Shown: one piece after another, positions 45,679-54,805 of the stretch
Layout of the letters: each line of letters starts with the position of its first letter
Position numbering within the stretch: the stretch's first letter is position 1
Origin: G963677485 sp942492855
GTDB taxonomy: Bacteria; Armatimonadota; HRBIN16
NCBI GenBank assembly: GCA_942492855.1
Contig: OW818647.1
Span: 744,001 to 808,000 of the forward strand
DNA: 64,000 bases
Direction: 5' to 3'
Notes under the pieces: generated by a model
What the model saw: only the letters and a program-made list of their open reading frames with translations
Databases searched by the model: none
Told to the model about the DNA's origin: nothing
Program-made: the position numbers and the translations under genes

Positions 45679-47721
45679 ATGAAGCATATCATGATGGCTG
45701 TGTCCATCGCACTATTTACATACATCAACTCTGGGGCAAGAGCCGCAGAGCTGCTGAAGGCTGAGGCCAGCAAAACCGCGATCACCGTGACGGCCACAGC
45801 GTCCAAACCAGCAACCTTCCGTCTGGAGGCACTGAAGCCCTTTCAGAGACACACGGGCGAGGTGGTATGGACGGGCACCGTGAACAGTCGGCAGAGCATC
45901 ACCTTTGCGCGTAATATGGAAGGAAATGACCTTCTGTACCGCAGGTTCCGGTTGGTCCATACCAAAACGGGCCGATCATCCAATGCGCTGTATGTCACCG
46001 ACTTCACCCAAAACAGCCGCGGATTTAGGATCATCTGGCCGAAAGAGAAGAAGGGCATGAGCCTTCCTCGCATGGTGGACGACCTGAAGACTCTGGGTGT
46101 GAAGCATGCGACCGTGAATATGGTCATCACCGGCATCCTGAAGTCACCCGAGGCCGTGTTGCCAGGTGAGCCGGTGGTCGAGGTGGACAACGAGCGCTAC
46201 GGCATCAATCTGGAGGCACTGCGAATCACAGACCAACAGACCAAGGAGCTGACCGATGCGGGCATCAACTGCATCGCGGTGATCAGCAACTTCATGCCCA
46301 AGACACCAGATGCCACAAACCCGCTGGTGCATCCTGAGAGCGACCTGGCCAACGCTCCGATGCCCTTTGGCGCGATCAACATAGCGAATGAGCGCGGCTG
46401 GAAGGCGTACCGCGCGGTGATGGGTTTTGTGGCTGAGCGGTATAGCCGTCCCGACTGCAAGTATGGCTGGATCAGCAGCTATGTGGTGGGCAACGAGGTG
46501 CAAGCGCACTGGACATGGTATAACATGGGACGGCCCTCGGAGTCGCACTTCCTGGACGAGTATCTGAAGGCCGTGCGTGTGACTGACCTGGCCGTGCGCG
46601 ATGCCCATCCGGACCTGCGTGCGCTCATCAGCATGACACACAGTTGGAGTGCACCAGTGGAGCTGACCGGTATCGCCGTAATCGAGGGCGTGGCGAAACG
46701 CGCCAGGATGGAGGGCGATTTTCCGTGGTATGTGGCGTTCCATCCCTATCCGCAAGACCTTTTCCAGCCCAACTTCCTTAAGGATGATCAAGCGGTGTTG
46801 CGGTTCGATACTCCGAAAATCACATTCAAGAACCTGGAGGTTCTGCCGACCTATCTAGCACAGCCACGGATGCTCTATCGTGGTCAGCGGCGCAAGGTTG
46901 CGCTCACCGAGCAGGGATTCAACGTCACCAACGATCCCAACGGTGAACTGGTGCAGGCCGCGGCGTATGCTGCCGCCTACTACCGCGTGGCCCACATTGA
47001 AGGGATTGATGCCTTCAATCTCTACCAGCACATCTCTTCTAAGGGTGACTTTGGGTTGAAGCTCGGTTTGTATGACTGGCCGGAAGATAACTCGCAGGTG
47101 CCCTACGGCCGCAAGCTGCCCAGTTGGGAAGCCTTCCGCATATCGGGCACTCCCGGCGCCGAACAAGAGCTGGCTTATCTGCTGCCGGCGTTGGGAGCAA
47201 AAAGCTGGAAGCAGTTGTTGCCTTCAACGAAGATTGACCGTAAACCTCCTAAGCCGGTCTATGCTGCTGACAGTCTGGTGTTGGACCTCTGCACAGTCAT
47301 GGATCGCGCCACAATGGACGGTCTGCGAGTCGGGCTCGAGTGGCGGCAGGAAATGGTGACCGATGGCGTGACCTTCCACAAGGCGATCCTGAGCCATCCG
47401 CCGGCAACGGGCACAGGATACGGCACGATGGAGATCAAACTACCCAAGATCACAGCGAAGCAGAAGCTGATATTTGTTGCCTCCACCGGGTTTTCCGCCA
47501 ATTCTGTCGACGGCGTGGACTGGGTGGTACTGGTGAATGGTAAGCAAGTCGCCAGCGGTACACAGCAAAGCCGCGCCTGGAAGCCGCTGCGCATCAACCT
47601 GAGCACCTGGTCAGGGCAGACCATCCGCCTGGGTCTAGGCGTGAACGCGCGCAAAGACCCGGGTTACGACTGGTTCTGCTGGATGAAGCCCGCGATATTG
47701 AAGTTGCCGATGTCGCGTTAG
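45679..47721 (+). CDS. Secreted DUF5722-type putative glycosidase
   Basis: A protein of 680 residues. Signal peptide about 1-24. Residues about 100-470 match DUF5722, a TIM-barrel family: TQNSRGFRIIWPKEKKGM, VNMVITGILKS, YGWISSYVVGNEVQAHW (candidate acid/base Glu) and KVALTEQGFNVT (candidate nucleophile). The last about 150 residues form a beta-sandwich of carbohydrate-binding type. GAAGGAG lies just before ATG. Distance from the amidohydrolase is 106 bases. Activity unproven. Confidence 0.72.
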   Translation: MKHIMMAVSIALFTYINSGARAAELLKAEASKTAITVTATASKPATFRLEALKPFQRHTGEVVWTGTVNSRQSITFARNMEGNDLLYRRFRLVHTKTGRSSNALYVTDFTQNSRGFRIIWPKEKKGMSLPRMVDDLKTLGVKHATVNMVITGILKSPEAVLPGEPVVEVDNERYGINLEALRITDQQTKELTDAGINCIAVISNFMPKTPDATNPLVHPESDLANAPMPFGAINIANERGWKAYRAVMGFVAERYSRPDCKYGWISSYVVGNEVQAHWTWYNMGRPSESHFLDEYLKAVRVTDLAVRDAHPDLRALISMTHSWSAPVELTGIAVIEGVAKRARMEGDFPWYVAFHPYPQDLFQPNFLKDDQAVLRFDTPKITFKNLEVLPTYLAQPRMLYRGQRRKVALTEQGFNVTNDPNGELVQAAAYAAAYYRVAHIEGIDAFNLYQHISSKGDFGLKLGLYDWPEDNSQVPYGRKLPSWEAFRISGTPGAEQELAYLLPALGAKSWKQLLPSTKIDRKPPKPVYAADSLVLDLCTVMDRATMDGLRVGLEWRQEMVTDGVTFHKAILSHPPATGTGYGTMEIKLPKITAKQKLIFVASTGFSANSVDGVDWVVLVNGKQVASGTQQSRAWKPLRINLSTWSGQTIRLGLGVNARKDPGYDWFCWMKPAILKLPMSR

Positions 47722-47798
47722 GGCAGCACGTAGGTGCGATTCGCGAACCGCCCCGGCCAACACACATCGCGTCTTTGCGTCTTCGCGTGCTCCCCAGC

Positions 47799-49712
47799 TC
47801 AGCACGGGAAGCAGCGGTACATGGGCATGCGCAACAGGCTGCCCAGAAGCGCCCAGAGCGCGCTGATGACGTAATCTCCCACCACCAGACCCATGAAGAA
47901 CGGCATGGCGTTCCTGTAGCTTTTTACGCCGCCGATCTTTAAAAAGCTGACCTTAAACGCCCAGGCGATGGCAAAGGGCATCCACAACCAGTCCATCGTG
48001 CCGGTGTTGGCCAGCACGTAACCGGCCGGGTGCAGCGGCCACCACACAAACAGGGTGCGGGCGAAAGTCAAACCCACCGCTACCAACGCACCAAATGCGG
48101 TGCCGCCCAGTTGCGACCAGTCGGGGTTGCGCGGGTTCATACCCGCCGAAAATGCCGCCCAATAAGGTGCCAACCCGCTGCCGGTACGCCATGGGTCCAC
48201 TTTACTGCTGGCTGCTCCTGACTGGTAATACACCATCAGCAGCGCGATGAAACCAACGATGATCCCTATCACAGAGGCCAGCATCAGTACTCCGGTGAGC
48301 AGCGTACGTGGGGTTCTCTGACCATGCTGCATCTTCATCGCCTCAGCACTCACCGGCATCGGGCAGCAGCGCATCTCCTGCGCAAACCAGCCGAAAAGCG
48401 CCAGCTTGTGGATGTCTGTGTCGGTCATGTTGATGGTGCCGATGGTGGTGTGCGTCACGGAGATGGCATTCATGGCTGGGCCCATGGTCCAGGCAGGACC
48501 GGCCTCCGCCCGCAGCCGCGTGATGGTCAGCGAAAAAGCCAGATAAAGCAGCAGATACAGCCCAAACACCGCGGGCGATATCTTGAACATAAACCCGTAT
48601 GCCATCAGGCCACCGATACCCAGCAACAATCCGACACATGCCGCACGGTAGCTCATCGGCTCATCTCCGTCGTCCGCCTGCTTCGGCTTCCAGGCACCGC
48701 GCCAGACGTCCGCCAGGTGCTTCCGCGCCAGCCAGATGGTCATGGCTGCCAATCCAAGGAACCCGCCCACGCCTTGCGCGCCAAGGAACGGCCACTGCGC
48801 TCCGGTGCCTCCGCCCTGATTCAAGCCGATGGCTGCTGTGGCGACATTCTCCAGCCTGGTCAAGATGTAGAAGAAGAAGCAGCTAAAACTGACATCGGCG
48901 GGGAGCAGGTAACCCAGGCCGATGGCCAATGGGTAGAAGGTGGTCTGCAGAGGGCCCATCGAGTTCCACGGCGGATCGGGGAAGAAGACCGCCAGCTCTC
49001 TGGCGCGGATCTGCAGGTAGGGCACGCTCGGGAAGAGGGCGTTCAGGCTGTTCATGCTCTCCAGGATCACCGGGACGGCGAACCCAGCCCACATCAGCTT
49101 GTTCTTGAAGAATCCGGCATTCGGATCGGTCATCTCAAGCGGCAACAGCACGATCGGGTAAGTCAGACGCTCGCGGTCCATCCACTGCTTGCGGAACATC
49201 GCATTCATGCAGTACATCGTCCAGACCATGATCATCAGAAACCCACCCCAGATCGTCAGTGGGAGCACCCAGGCTGACCACGGCACGCTGCTGTTTCCCT
49301 TGTAGAACGCCTCTGTGACAGCGGGACTTGGCATCGCCCAAGCAGGGAGGCTTTTGGTGACTGTGGCGATGTCCTTGGATACCAGCCCGTAATGATGTCC
49401 CGCGGGCAGTGTGGTCACGATAAACTGGAGCATGCCCATGCCCGCCAGCACGGTCGCCATGGTGACGATGACGTAGATCGAGATCAACTCCGCTGGCAGC
49501 AGTGCCTTCTTTGGCCATATGCGGCGTATCCCGGCATTACAGATCAGTAACACTAGAAGAGTGCAAAGCGGCGGCATCATCAGCGAGGTGGAGTTGAGGT
49601 CCGTTTGTGAGATCACCTCGCCGTAGACCGTCCAGAAGACATTGGGGATGATGAGAATAAGACCCAATACAACCGCTCGGACACTGAACCCAGACTGGAT
49701 GGTATGCCTCAT
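47799..49712 (-). CDS. DUF6785/DUF6784-type multi-pass membrane protein, copy 1
   Basis: A protein of 637 residues with about 12-14 hydrophobic helices. It belongs to the OPT-like DUF6785/DUF6784 group, which I know mainly from Armatimonadota and Planctomycetota: an N-terminal RAVVLGLILIIPNVFWTVYGE helix, NSTSLMMPPL, a charged cytosolic loop and a conserved C-terminal WALLGSLLRMPMYRCFPC. Probably an oligopeptide-like or glycan-fragment transporter. I use ATG 49712, aligned with copy 2 and preceded by GAGG; a longer open frame to 50015 runs through repeat DNA. Copy 2 lies 229 bases upstream. Confidence 0.78.
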   Translation of the reverse strand: MRHTIQSGFSVRAVVLGLILIIPNVFWTVYGEVISQTDLNSTSLMMPPLCTLLVLLICNAGIRRIWPKKALLPAELISIYVIVTMATVLAGMGMLQFIVTTLPAGHHYGLVSKDIATVTKSLPAWAMPSPAVTEAFYKGNSSVPWSAWVLPLTIWGGFLMIMVWTMYCMNAMFRKQWMDRERLTYPIVLLPLEMTDPNAGFFKNKLMWAGFAVPVILESMNSLNALFPSVPYLQIRARELAVFFPDPPWNSMGPLQTTFYPLAIGLGYLLPADVSFSCFFFYILTRLENVATAAIGLNQGGGTGAQWPFLGAQGVGGFLGLAAMTIWLARKHLADVWRGAWKPKQADDGDEPMSYRAACVGLLLGIGGLMAYGFMFKISPAVFGLYLLLYLAFSLTITRLRAEAGPAWTMGPAMNAISVTHTTIGTINMTDTDIHKLALFGWFAQEMRCCPMPVSAEAMKMQHGQRTPRTLLTGVLMLASVIGIIVGFIALLMVYYQSGAASSKVDPWRTGSGLAPYWAAFSAGMNPRNPDWSQLGGTAFGALVAVGLTFARTLFVWWPLHPAGYVLANTGTMDWLWMPFAIAWAFKVSFLKIGGVKSYRNAMPFFMGLVVGDYVISALWALLGSLLRMPMYRCFPC

Positions 49713-49822
49713 GCCTGCCTCTTTACATTGTGGTGTGCGGATGGTGTCCGCGTGGTAGTATTCGCCGCAGGTGGGGTGTATTCCTACATGGAGGCAAGCC
49801 ACCACGAATGGGACGATCGTAG

Positions 49823-49853
49823 AGACCGGCCCGAAAGGGAAAACCGGACCGGT
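49823..49853. repeat. GACCGG hairpin, copy 2 (family D)
   Basis: GACCGGCCCG, loop AAAGGGAAAAC, CGGACCGGTC, in the spacer between the two DUF6785-type paralogues. It could also terminate transcription from the upstream copy. Confidence 0.8.
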
Positions 49854-49941
49854 CGTATTTGTACCGCCCCAGACATAGCACGACAATCGCCAGACTCCGG
49901 CTCCTCCTGTCTCCTGCTCTCCTAACTCCTGTCTCCTCCGA

Positions 49942-51855
49942 TCAGCACGGGAAGCAGCGGTACATGGGCATGCGTAACAGGCTGCCAAGAAGGGCCCATA
50001 ACGCGCTGATGACATAATCGCCGATAATCAATCCCATGAAGAACGGCATCGCCTGCTTGTAGCTCTTCACACCGCCTAGCTTGAGGAAGCTGATCTTGGC
50101 GATCCAAGCCACGGCGCAGGGCATCCAGAGCCAGTCCATCGACGGCGTGTTGGCCAGAACGTAACCGGCCGGGTGGAAGGGCCACCAGACAAACATCGTG
50201 CGCGCCAGGCTCAGTCCCACCGCCACAAGACCGCCCACGCCCATCGCGCCGAGTTGCGACCAGTCGGGGTTGCGAGGGTTCAGCGCGGTGGTGGATGAGA
50301 GCCAGTAGGGCGCGTTGCCATTGACGGTGCGCCACGGCTCCACCTTACTGCTGGCGGCTCCGTTCTGGTAATACACCATCAACAACGCAGCAAATCCCAC
50401 GATGATTCCCACCACCGAGGCCAGCATCAGCACACCCATCAACACCGAGCGTGGCGTGGTCTGACCATGCTGCATTTTGAGTGCCTCAGCACTGACTGGC
50501 ATGGGGTTGCAGCGTGTCTCCTGCGAAAACCACTGGAACAGGGCCAGCTTGTGAATGTCGGATTGCGCCATGTTGATGCTTCCGATGGCGGTGAAGGTCA
50601 CCGAGGTGGAGTGCATCGTGGGACCCATCGTCCAGGCAGGACCGGCCTCCACCCGCAGACGGGTGATGGTGATGGTAAAAGCCAGGAATATCAGCAGGTA
50701 CAGACCAAACACCAGCGGCGATATCTTGAATAGCATCCCATACGCCATCAGACCGGCCAGACCCAGCAGCAGTCCCACACAGGCGGCTCGGTAGCTCATA
50801 GGTTCATCGGCATCATCGGCCTGTTTCGGGTGGAGTGTGCCTCGCCACACATCCGCCAGATGCTTGCGCGCTAGCCAGACCGTCATCACGGCCAGACCCA
50901 GGAAGCCGCCGGCACCTTGCGATGCCAGGAAAGGCCATTGAGCACCATTCCCGCCTCCCTGGTTCAATCCAAATGCGGCGGTGGCCACGTTCTCCAGCCT
51001 CGAAAAGATGTAGAAGAACGCGCAACTGAAGCTCACATCCGCGGGCAGCAGATACCCAAGCCCAATCGCCAAGGGGTAGAAAGTGGTCTGCAACGGACCC
51101 ATCGAGTTCCACGGCGGGTCGGGAAAGAACACATTCAGCTCCCTGGCGCGAATCTGCAGGTAGGGCATGCTCGGAAACAGCGCGTTCAGGCTGTTCATGC
51201 TCTCCAAAATCACTGGCACCGCGATGCCGAACCACAGCAGGCGGTTCTTGAAGAAGCCGGCGTTCGGGTCGGTCATCTCAAGCGGAAGCTGCGCGATGGG
51301 ATAGGTCAGCCGTTCGCGCTCCATCCATTGCTTGCGGAACATCGCGTTCATGCAGAGCATCGTCCAGACCATGATCAGCAGGAACCCGCCCCATATCAGC
51401 ATGGGAAGCATCCAGGCCGACCAGGGCACGCTGGCGTTACCTTTGTAGAAGGCCTCTACCACGGACTGGTTCGGCATCGCCCAGATAGGGAGGCTTTTGG
51501 TCACCGTGGCGATCTCCTTGGCCACCAAGCCGTAGTGGTAGCCCGCGGGCAGCGTGGTCACGATGAACTGCAGCATCCCTGCGCCTGCCAGCACCGTCGC
51601 CATTGTCACGATCACGTAGATGGCGATCAGCTCGCCTGGTGACAGTTCCTTACCGGGTCGGTACCGGCGGACCCCGGCGTTGCACATCAGCAGAACCAGC
51701 AGGGTGCATAACGGCGGCATCATCAGCGAGGTGGAGTTGAGGTCGGTTTGCGACACCACTTCGCCATAGATGGTCCAGAAAACATTGGGGATGATGAGAA
51801 GAAGTCCCAGTAGAACCGCCCGGACGCTGAAACCAGATGGAATGGTGTGCCTCAT
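49942..51855 (-). CDS. DUF6785/DUF6784-type multi-pass membrane protein, copy 2
   Basis: A protein of 637 residues, the same length as copy 1 and collinear with it, including the N-terminal helix, the W.LGSLLRMPMYRCFPC end and the DDADEPMSYRAACVGLL loop. This shows a recent tandem duplication. ATG 51855 with GAGG 8 bases upstream is preferred over the 11-residue extension to 51888. It comes first in the direction of transcription. Upstream, 51856-52213 contains element E at 51999-52057 and a CTTCGCGTCTTCGCGTGA motif at 52070, and no gene. Confidence 0.78.
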   Translation of the reverse strand: MRHTIPSGFSVRAVLLGLLLIIPNVFWTIYGEVVSQTDLNSTSLMMPPLCTLLVLLMCNAGVRRYRPGKELSPGELIAIYVIVTMATVLAGAGMLQFIVTTLPAGYHYGLVAKEIATVTKSLPIWAMPNQSVVEAFYKGNASVPWSAWMLPMLIWGGFLLIMVWTMLCMNAMFRKQWMERERLTYPIAQLPLEMTDPNAGFFKNRLLWFGIAVPVILESMNSLNALFPSMPYLQIRARELNVFFPDPPWNSMGPLQTTFYPLAIGLGYLLPADVSFSCAFFYIFSRLENVATAAFGLNQGGGNGAQWPFLASQGAGGFLGLAVMTVWLARKHLADVWRGTLHPKQADDADEPMSYRAACVGLLLGLAGLMAYGMLFKISPLVFGLYLLIFLAFTITITRLRVEAGPAWTMGPTMHSTSVTFTAIGSINMAQSDIHKLALFQWFSQETRCNPMPVSAEALKMQHGQTTPRSVLMGVLMLASVVGIIVGFAALLMVYYQNGAASSKVEPWRTVNGNAPYWLSSTTALNPRNPDWSQLGAMGVGGLVAVGLSLARTMFVWWPFHPAGYVLANTPSMDWLWMPCAVAWIAKISFLKLGGVKSYKQAMPFFMGLIIGDYVISALWALLGSLLRMPMYRCFPC

Positions 51856-51998
51856 GCCCGCCTCTTTACCGTATGATACGGGCAACACCCGCGAGATATG
51901 ATTTCGACGTATGTGAGGTGTATTCCTACATCAAGACTCCGCGCCGGTTTTCTCCTAACCAAGGCGGTGTTGTTTCGCTTTCTTGAAGGCTATCCGCT

Positions 51999-52057
51999 AG
52001 ACCGGCGCGGTCTATACCTGCATGGCGACTGTTATCTTACTGTCAGACCGCCCCGGT
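51999..52057. repeat. Inverted element E, copy 2
   Basis: AGACCGGCGCGGTCTATAC, a variable centre, then ACTGTCAGACCGCCCCGG: the reverse complement of 17941-17998, followed directly by the CTTCGCG-type motif. Confidence 0.75.
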
Positions 52058-52213
52058 CAATACACTTCGCGCCTTCGCGTCTTCGCGTGATGCTCCGAGC
52101 CGACCACCCAAATCCCTCTGGCATCATTGATCTTTTGCAAACGTTGATGTATGCTGATATCAAGCTGGTTAGGTCAACAGTATTTTGATGGCAGACAGAG
52201 GCACCGGTAAACC

Positions 52214-53701
52214 ATGAAACGTAAAGATAGAGTTCTGCAGGCAGCCGTGTTTTTAGTGCTCATTCTGGCATTGTCATTACCAGCCTGGTGCAAGAATCAA
52301 GTTCATCGTGCACCGCCAACCGATGACACTTTTGACATAGTAACAACGATTATATTTGGTTTGGTATTGATCATGCCCTCTGCACTGCTATTATTATGGT
52401 GGCCGATCGACACCTTGATACACTGGCGAAGCAGGTGGGACCGGCTGCGGTCAAACCCGCAATGCACCCGGTATTCGAGCAACACCGCATGTCGTACGGC
52501 GATATCGGTGTGTGTAGTGATTTTATGCGCTGCAGCCGCATACTATCTTGCAGTTCATAAGGAGCTCACTGCAGAAAGTTGGCATGGTTATTACTCAGAC
52601 CTCAAGATATACTGCTTTCTATTGCCAATTCAATGGGTGATCGTGCTGTTTTTCGCCGATGCGACCATATTATGCCTGCTGAGTTACTTGACCCTCCATA
52701 TCTGTATCACAGACGATGGTGTGATTTGCGAATCGGTGGTACGTAGTGGCAATACAGACGGAATAAGCTGGGATCGCCTCACCTGGGTGGAGGTGAAGGA
52801 GAGTTCGCGGAATGTGTCCGGCATTCTCAAAGTGGTGCTGCATGGCAAAAAAGGCAAGCGAGAGTCAAGATGCATTGCCATCCCGGGACATCATCCAGCC
52901 GTTAAGCAGATGCTCGATGCGATCAGGCAGTATGCCCCTGACAAATTCGAGCCACCGCCCAAAAAGGTCACTGTTGTGCCGCCTCGCGTGAAGTTCATAC
53001 GTGCGCTGGCCATGGCATACATGGTGATCATCACGGTAGCAATGTTATACGCCAACTGGCTGATCCAGCATCATCCCAAGAGTATAGCTGCGATGCATAT
53101 CTGGATAGTTTCAATGTGGGTTATGATCATGGTTGGATGCTTGCAGTGGATATCAGAGTTTGTATTTACCTACACCGCATACAAGCGCCATAGCTCACCG
53201 CTGGATGCACATGAGTATGCGCTGGCTGATGACCGATCCTACAAGAGCAGATCATATGCCGTTTTCGCGGTTGTTGTGGTCATATCAATCGCTATTAGTC
53301 TCTATCTTGTTCAAGGATGTATATTACAGCCAAAGTCAACCCTCGTTATGTTTCCTATCGTGCTGGGTAGTTTTTTGATGCCGATCATGATGGGGGCACA
53401 GTGGCTCATCACAAAACTATCAGCTCGCGTCTGCATCACAGATGACGGGATATGTGTGAGGACGGCACGCACATCCGAAGACAGGGAGGGCATCAATTGG
53501 AAACACCTCACCGGGGTCGATGTGCAGACCTCTCACCAAAGCCCATCTGGGATCAGGCGTGTTGTGGTTCGGGGCGGTGTTGACAAGTGGTCGAAGAGCT
53601 CCATTACCATCCCCGGCAGCCACCCGGATATCCAGCGCATCCTGCAGGATATCCGCGAACATGCGCCGAACACGGTCTCGAAGACGTTTTTTGGACAATG
53701 A
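52214..53701 (+). CDS. Membrane protein with two TM/PH-like repeats
   Basis: A protein of 495 residues made of two similar halves. Each has two or more hydrophobic helices followed by an about 90-residue beta-rich domain: first VCI-type strand (HICITDDGVIC) near 160-250, second (RVCITDDGICVRT) near 400-490, each ending HPxxxxxLxxIRxxAP. The domain looks like a bacterial PH (bPH) fold. No other motif is present. The gene at 53735 encodes one such unit, so this one arose by internal duplication or fusion. Function unknown; membrane-associated. Confidence 0.65.
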   Translation: MKRKDRVLQAAVFLVLILALSLPAWCKNQVHRAPPTDDTFDIVTTIIFGLVLIMPSALLLLWWPIDTLIHWRSRWDRLRSNPQCTRYSSNTACRTAISVCVVILCAAAAYYLAVHKELTAESWHGYYSDLKIYCFLLPIQWVIVLFFADATILCLLSYLTLHICITDDGVICESVVRSGNTDGISWDRLTWVEVKESSRNVSGILKVVLHGKKGKRESRCIAIPGHHPAVKQMLDAIRQYAPDKFEPPPKKVTVVPPRVKFIRALAMAYMVIITVAMLYANWLIQHHPKSIAAMHIWIVSMWVMIMVGCLQWISEFVFTYTAYKRHSSPLDAHEYALADDRSYKSRSYAVFAVVVVISIAISLYLVQGCILQPKSTLVMFPIVLGSFLMPIMMGAQWLITKLSARVCITDDGICVRTARTSEDREGINWKHLTGVDVQTSHQSPSGIRRVVVRGGVDKWSKSSITIPGSHPDIQRILQDIREHAPNTVSKTFFGQ

Positions 53702-53734
53702 TTCAAATGCTAGCCATAAGGAGATAGAACATCC

Positions 53735-54457
53735 ATGGACGACAAACGAGCCGAAATCATCAAGAAAAAGATTGGTATCCAGAGGAATATATACACAGCC
53801 CTGTGGATGCCTGCTCTCATACTTTTTCTAACTGCACGGAACCACCCTATCACTTCGTCAGTGTTGGTATACGCTATCTGCTTCTCGCTGCCGTTTGCCT
53901 TCATGATGGTAGTTCTCATAATGAAGCTGGTGGAGGTAATGAAAAACAGGCGAGAAAGGCTCCTGGAATTCAATTCCAGACCTCGGTGTTACAAGCTGCT
54001 TAATGGTCGGAGCGATGTCATACCTGCGCTTGTCGGCCCTGTCATTTTGATCGCCTTCAGCCTTGCTATGACGGTGTCGGTTTTGTCGGAAATCCACAGC
54101 GACATACGCCTGGGATCATATATGTGGCTAGCTATTTTCGTGCCAGGCGTCTTCATTACGTTATTACAGGCATTACTAGATCTGGCTAAAAGCTTGACGG
54201 CGCATGTCTGTATCACGGAAGAGGGAATCGGCATCGAGACAATAGCAGACGAGTTACCCCGGCCCTCCATCGGCTGGGAGCAGGTGACCAGTATTAAGGT
54301 AAAACGACAGGCGATATCGAATGACATCAAGAAGGTGATAGTGACCGGTAGAACCACAAGAGGGCCGATGAGGCCTGTGGTGATTCCCGGCAACCACCCG
54401 GATGTTAAGACCATCCTGCAGCACATCCGCGAACACGCACCGGAGTATTTCGCGTGA
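53735..54457 (+). CDS. Membrane protein with one TM/PH-like unit
   Basis: A protein of 240 residues with four hydrophobic stretches and a C-terminal domain matching both units of the preceding gene (HVCITEEGIGIET, IGWEQVTSIKVK, IPGNHPDVKTILQHIREHAPE). AAGGAG lies about 10 bases before ATG. It follows 52214 by 33 bases, so the two are probably co-transcribed. Confidence 0.65.
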   Translation: MDDKRAEIIKKKIGIQRNIYTALWMPALILFLTARNHPITSSVLVYAICFSLPFAFMMVVLIMKLVEVMKNRRERLLEFNSRPRCYKLLNGRSDVIPALVGPVILIAFSLAMTVSVLSEIHSDIRLGSYMWLAIFVPGVFITLLQALLDLAKSLTAHVCITEEGIGIETIADELPRPSIGWEQVTSIKVKRQAISNDIKKVIVTGRTTRGPMRPVVIPGNHPDVKTILQHIREHAPEYFA

Positions 54458-54540
54458 AGGGGCAAGGTCGCCTTGCCCACACCAACCGTGATCGGTCGGA
54501 TCCGTCTAATCCGTCGGATACCCGCCCCCTAGAACGCGAA

Positions 54541-54678
54541 AAGACCGCCCCGGTTAGGAGATAACCGTCGCGGACACTGGTAAAAAAGACCGGCCCGGAA
54601 AGGGAAAACCGGACCGGTCATGGCATCTCCCTCCCCATCCTCCCTATCCGTGTAATCCGTGTAATCCGTGGTTCAGAC
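54541..54678. repeat. Repeat cluster: E half, D hairpin (copy 3) and GTGTAATCCGTG motif
   Basis: 54542-54553 is half of element E (AGACCGCCCCGG). 54588-54619 is hairpin D (GACCGGCCCGG ... CCGGACCGGTC). 54646-54678 carries GTGTAATCCGTG twice, the inverse of 33578-33600. The 54458-54805 gap contains no gene. Confidence 0.8.
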
Positions 54679-54805
54679 CGTCCCCTCCCACCCTCAAATC
54701 CCCTCTGTATTCCCTGTAGTTGAGAATCCCCCCGGTAACCCGTACAATGTCCATGTGGAATAACGCCCCCCAAGGGTAGGAGGGGCTCACAGGAGGAACC
54801 GTACC

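Noticed and set aside
49713..50015. 101-residue N-terminal extension of the DUF6785-type protein
   Set aside because: It runs through hairpin D and the end of the neighbouring copy; the paralogue starts at the equivalent of 49712.
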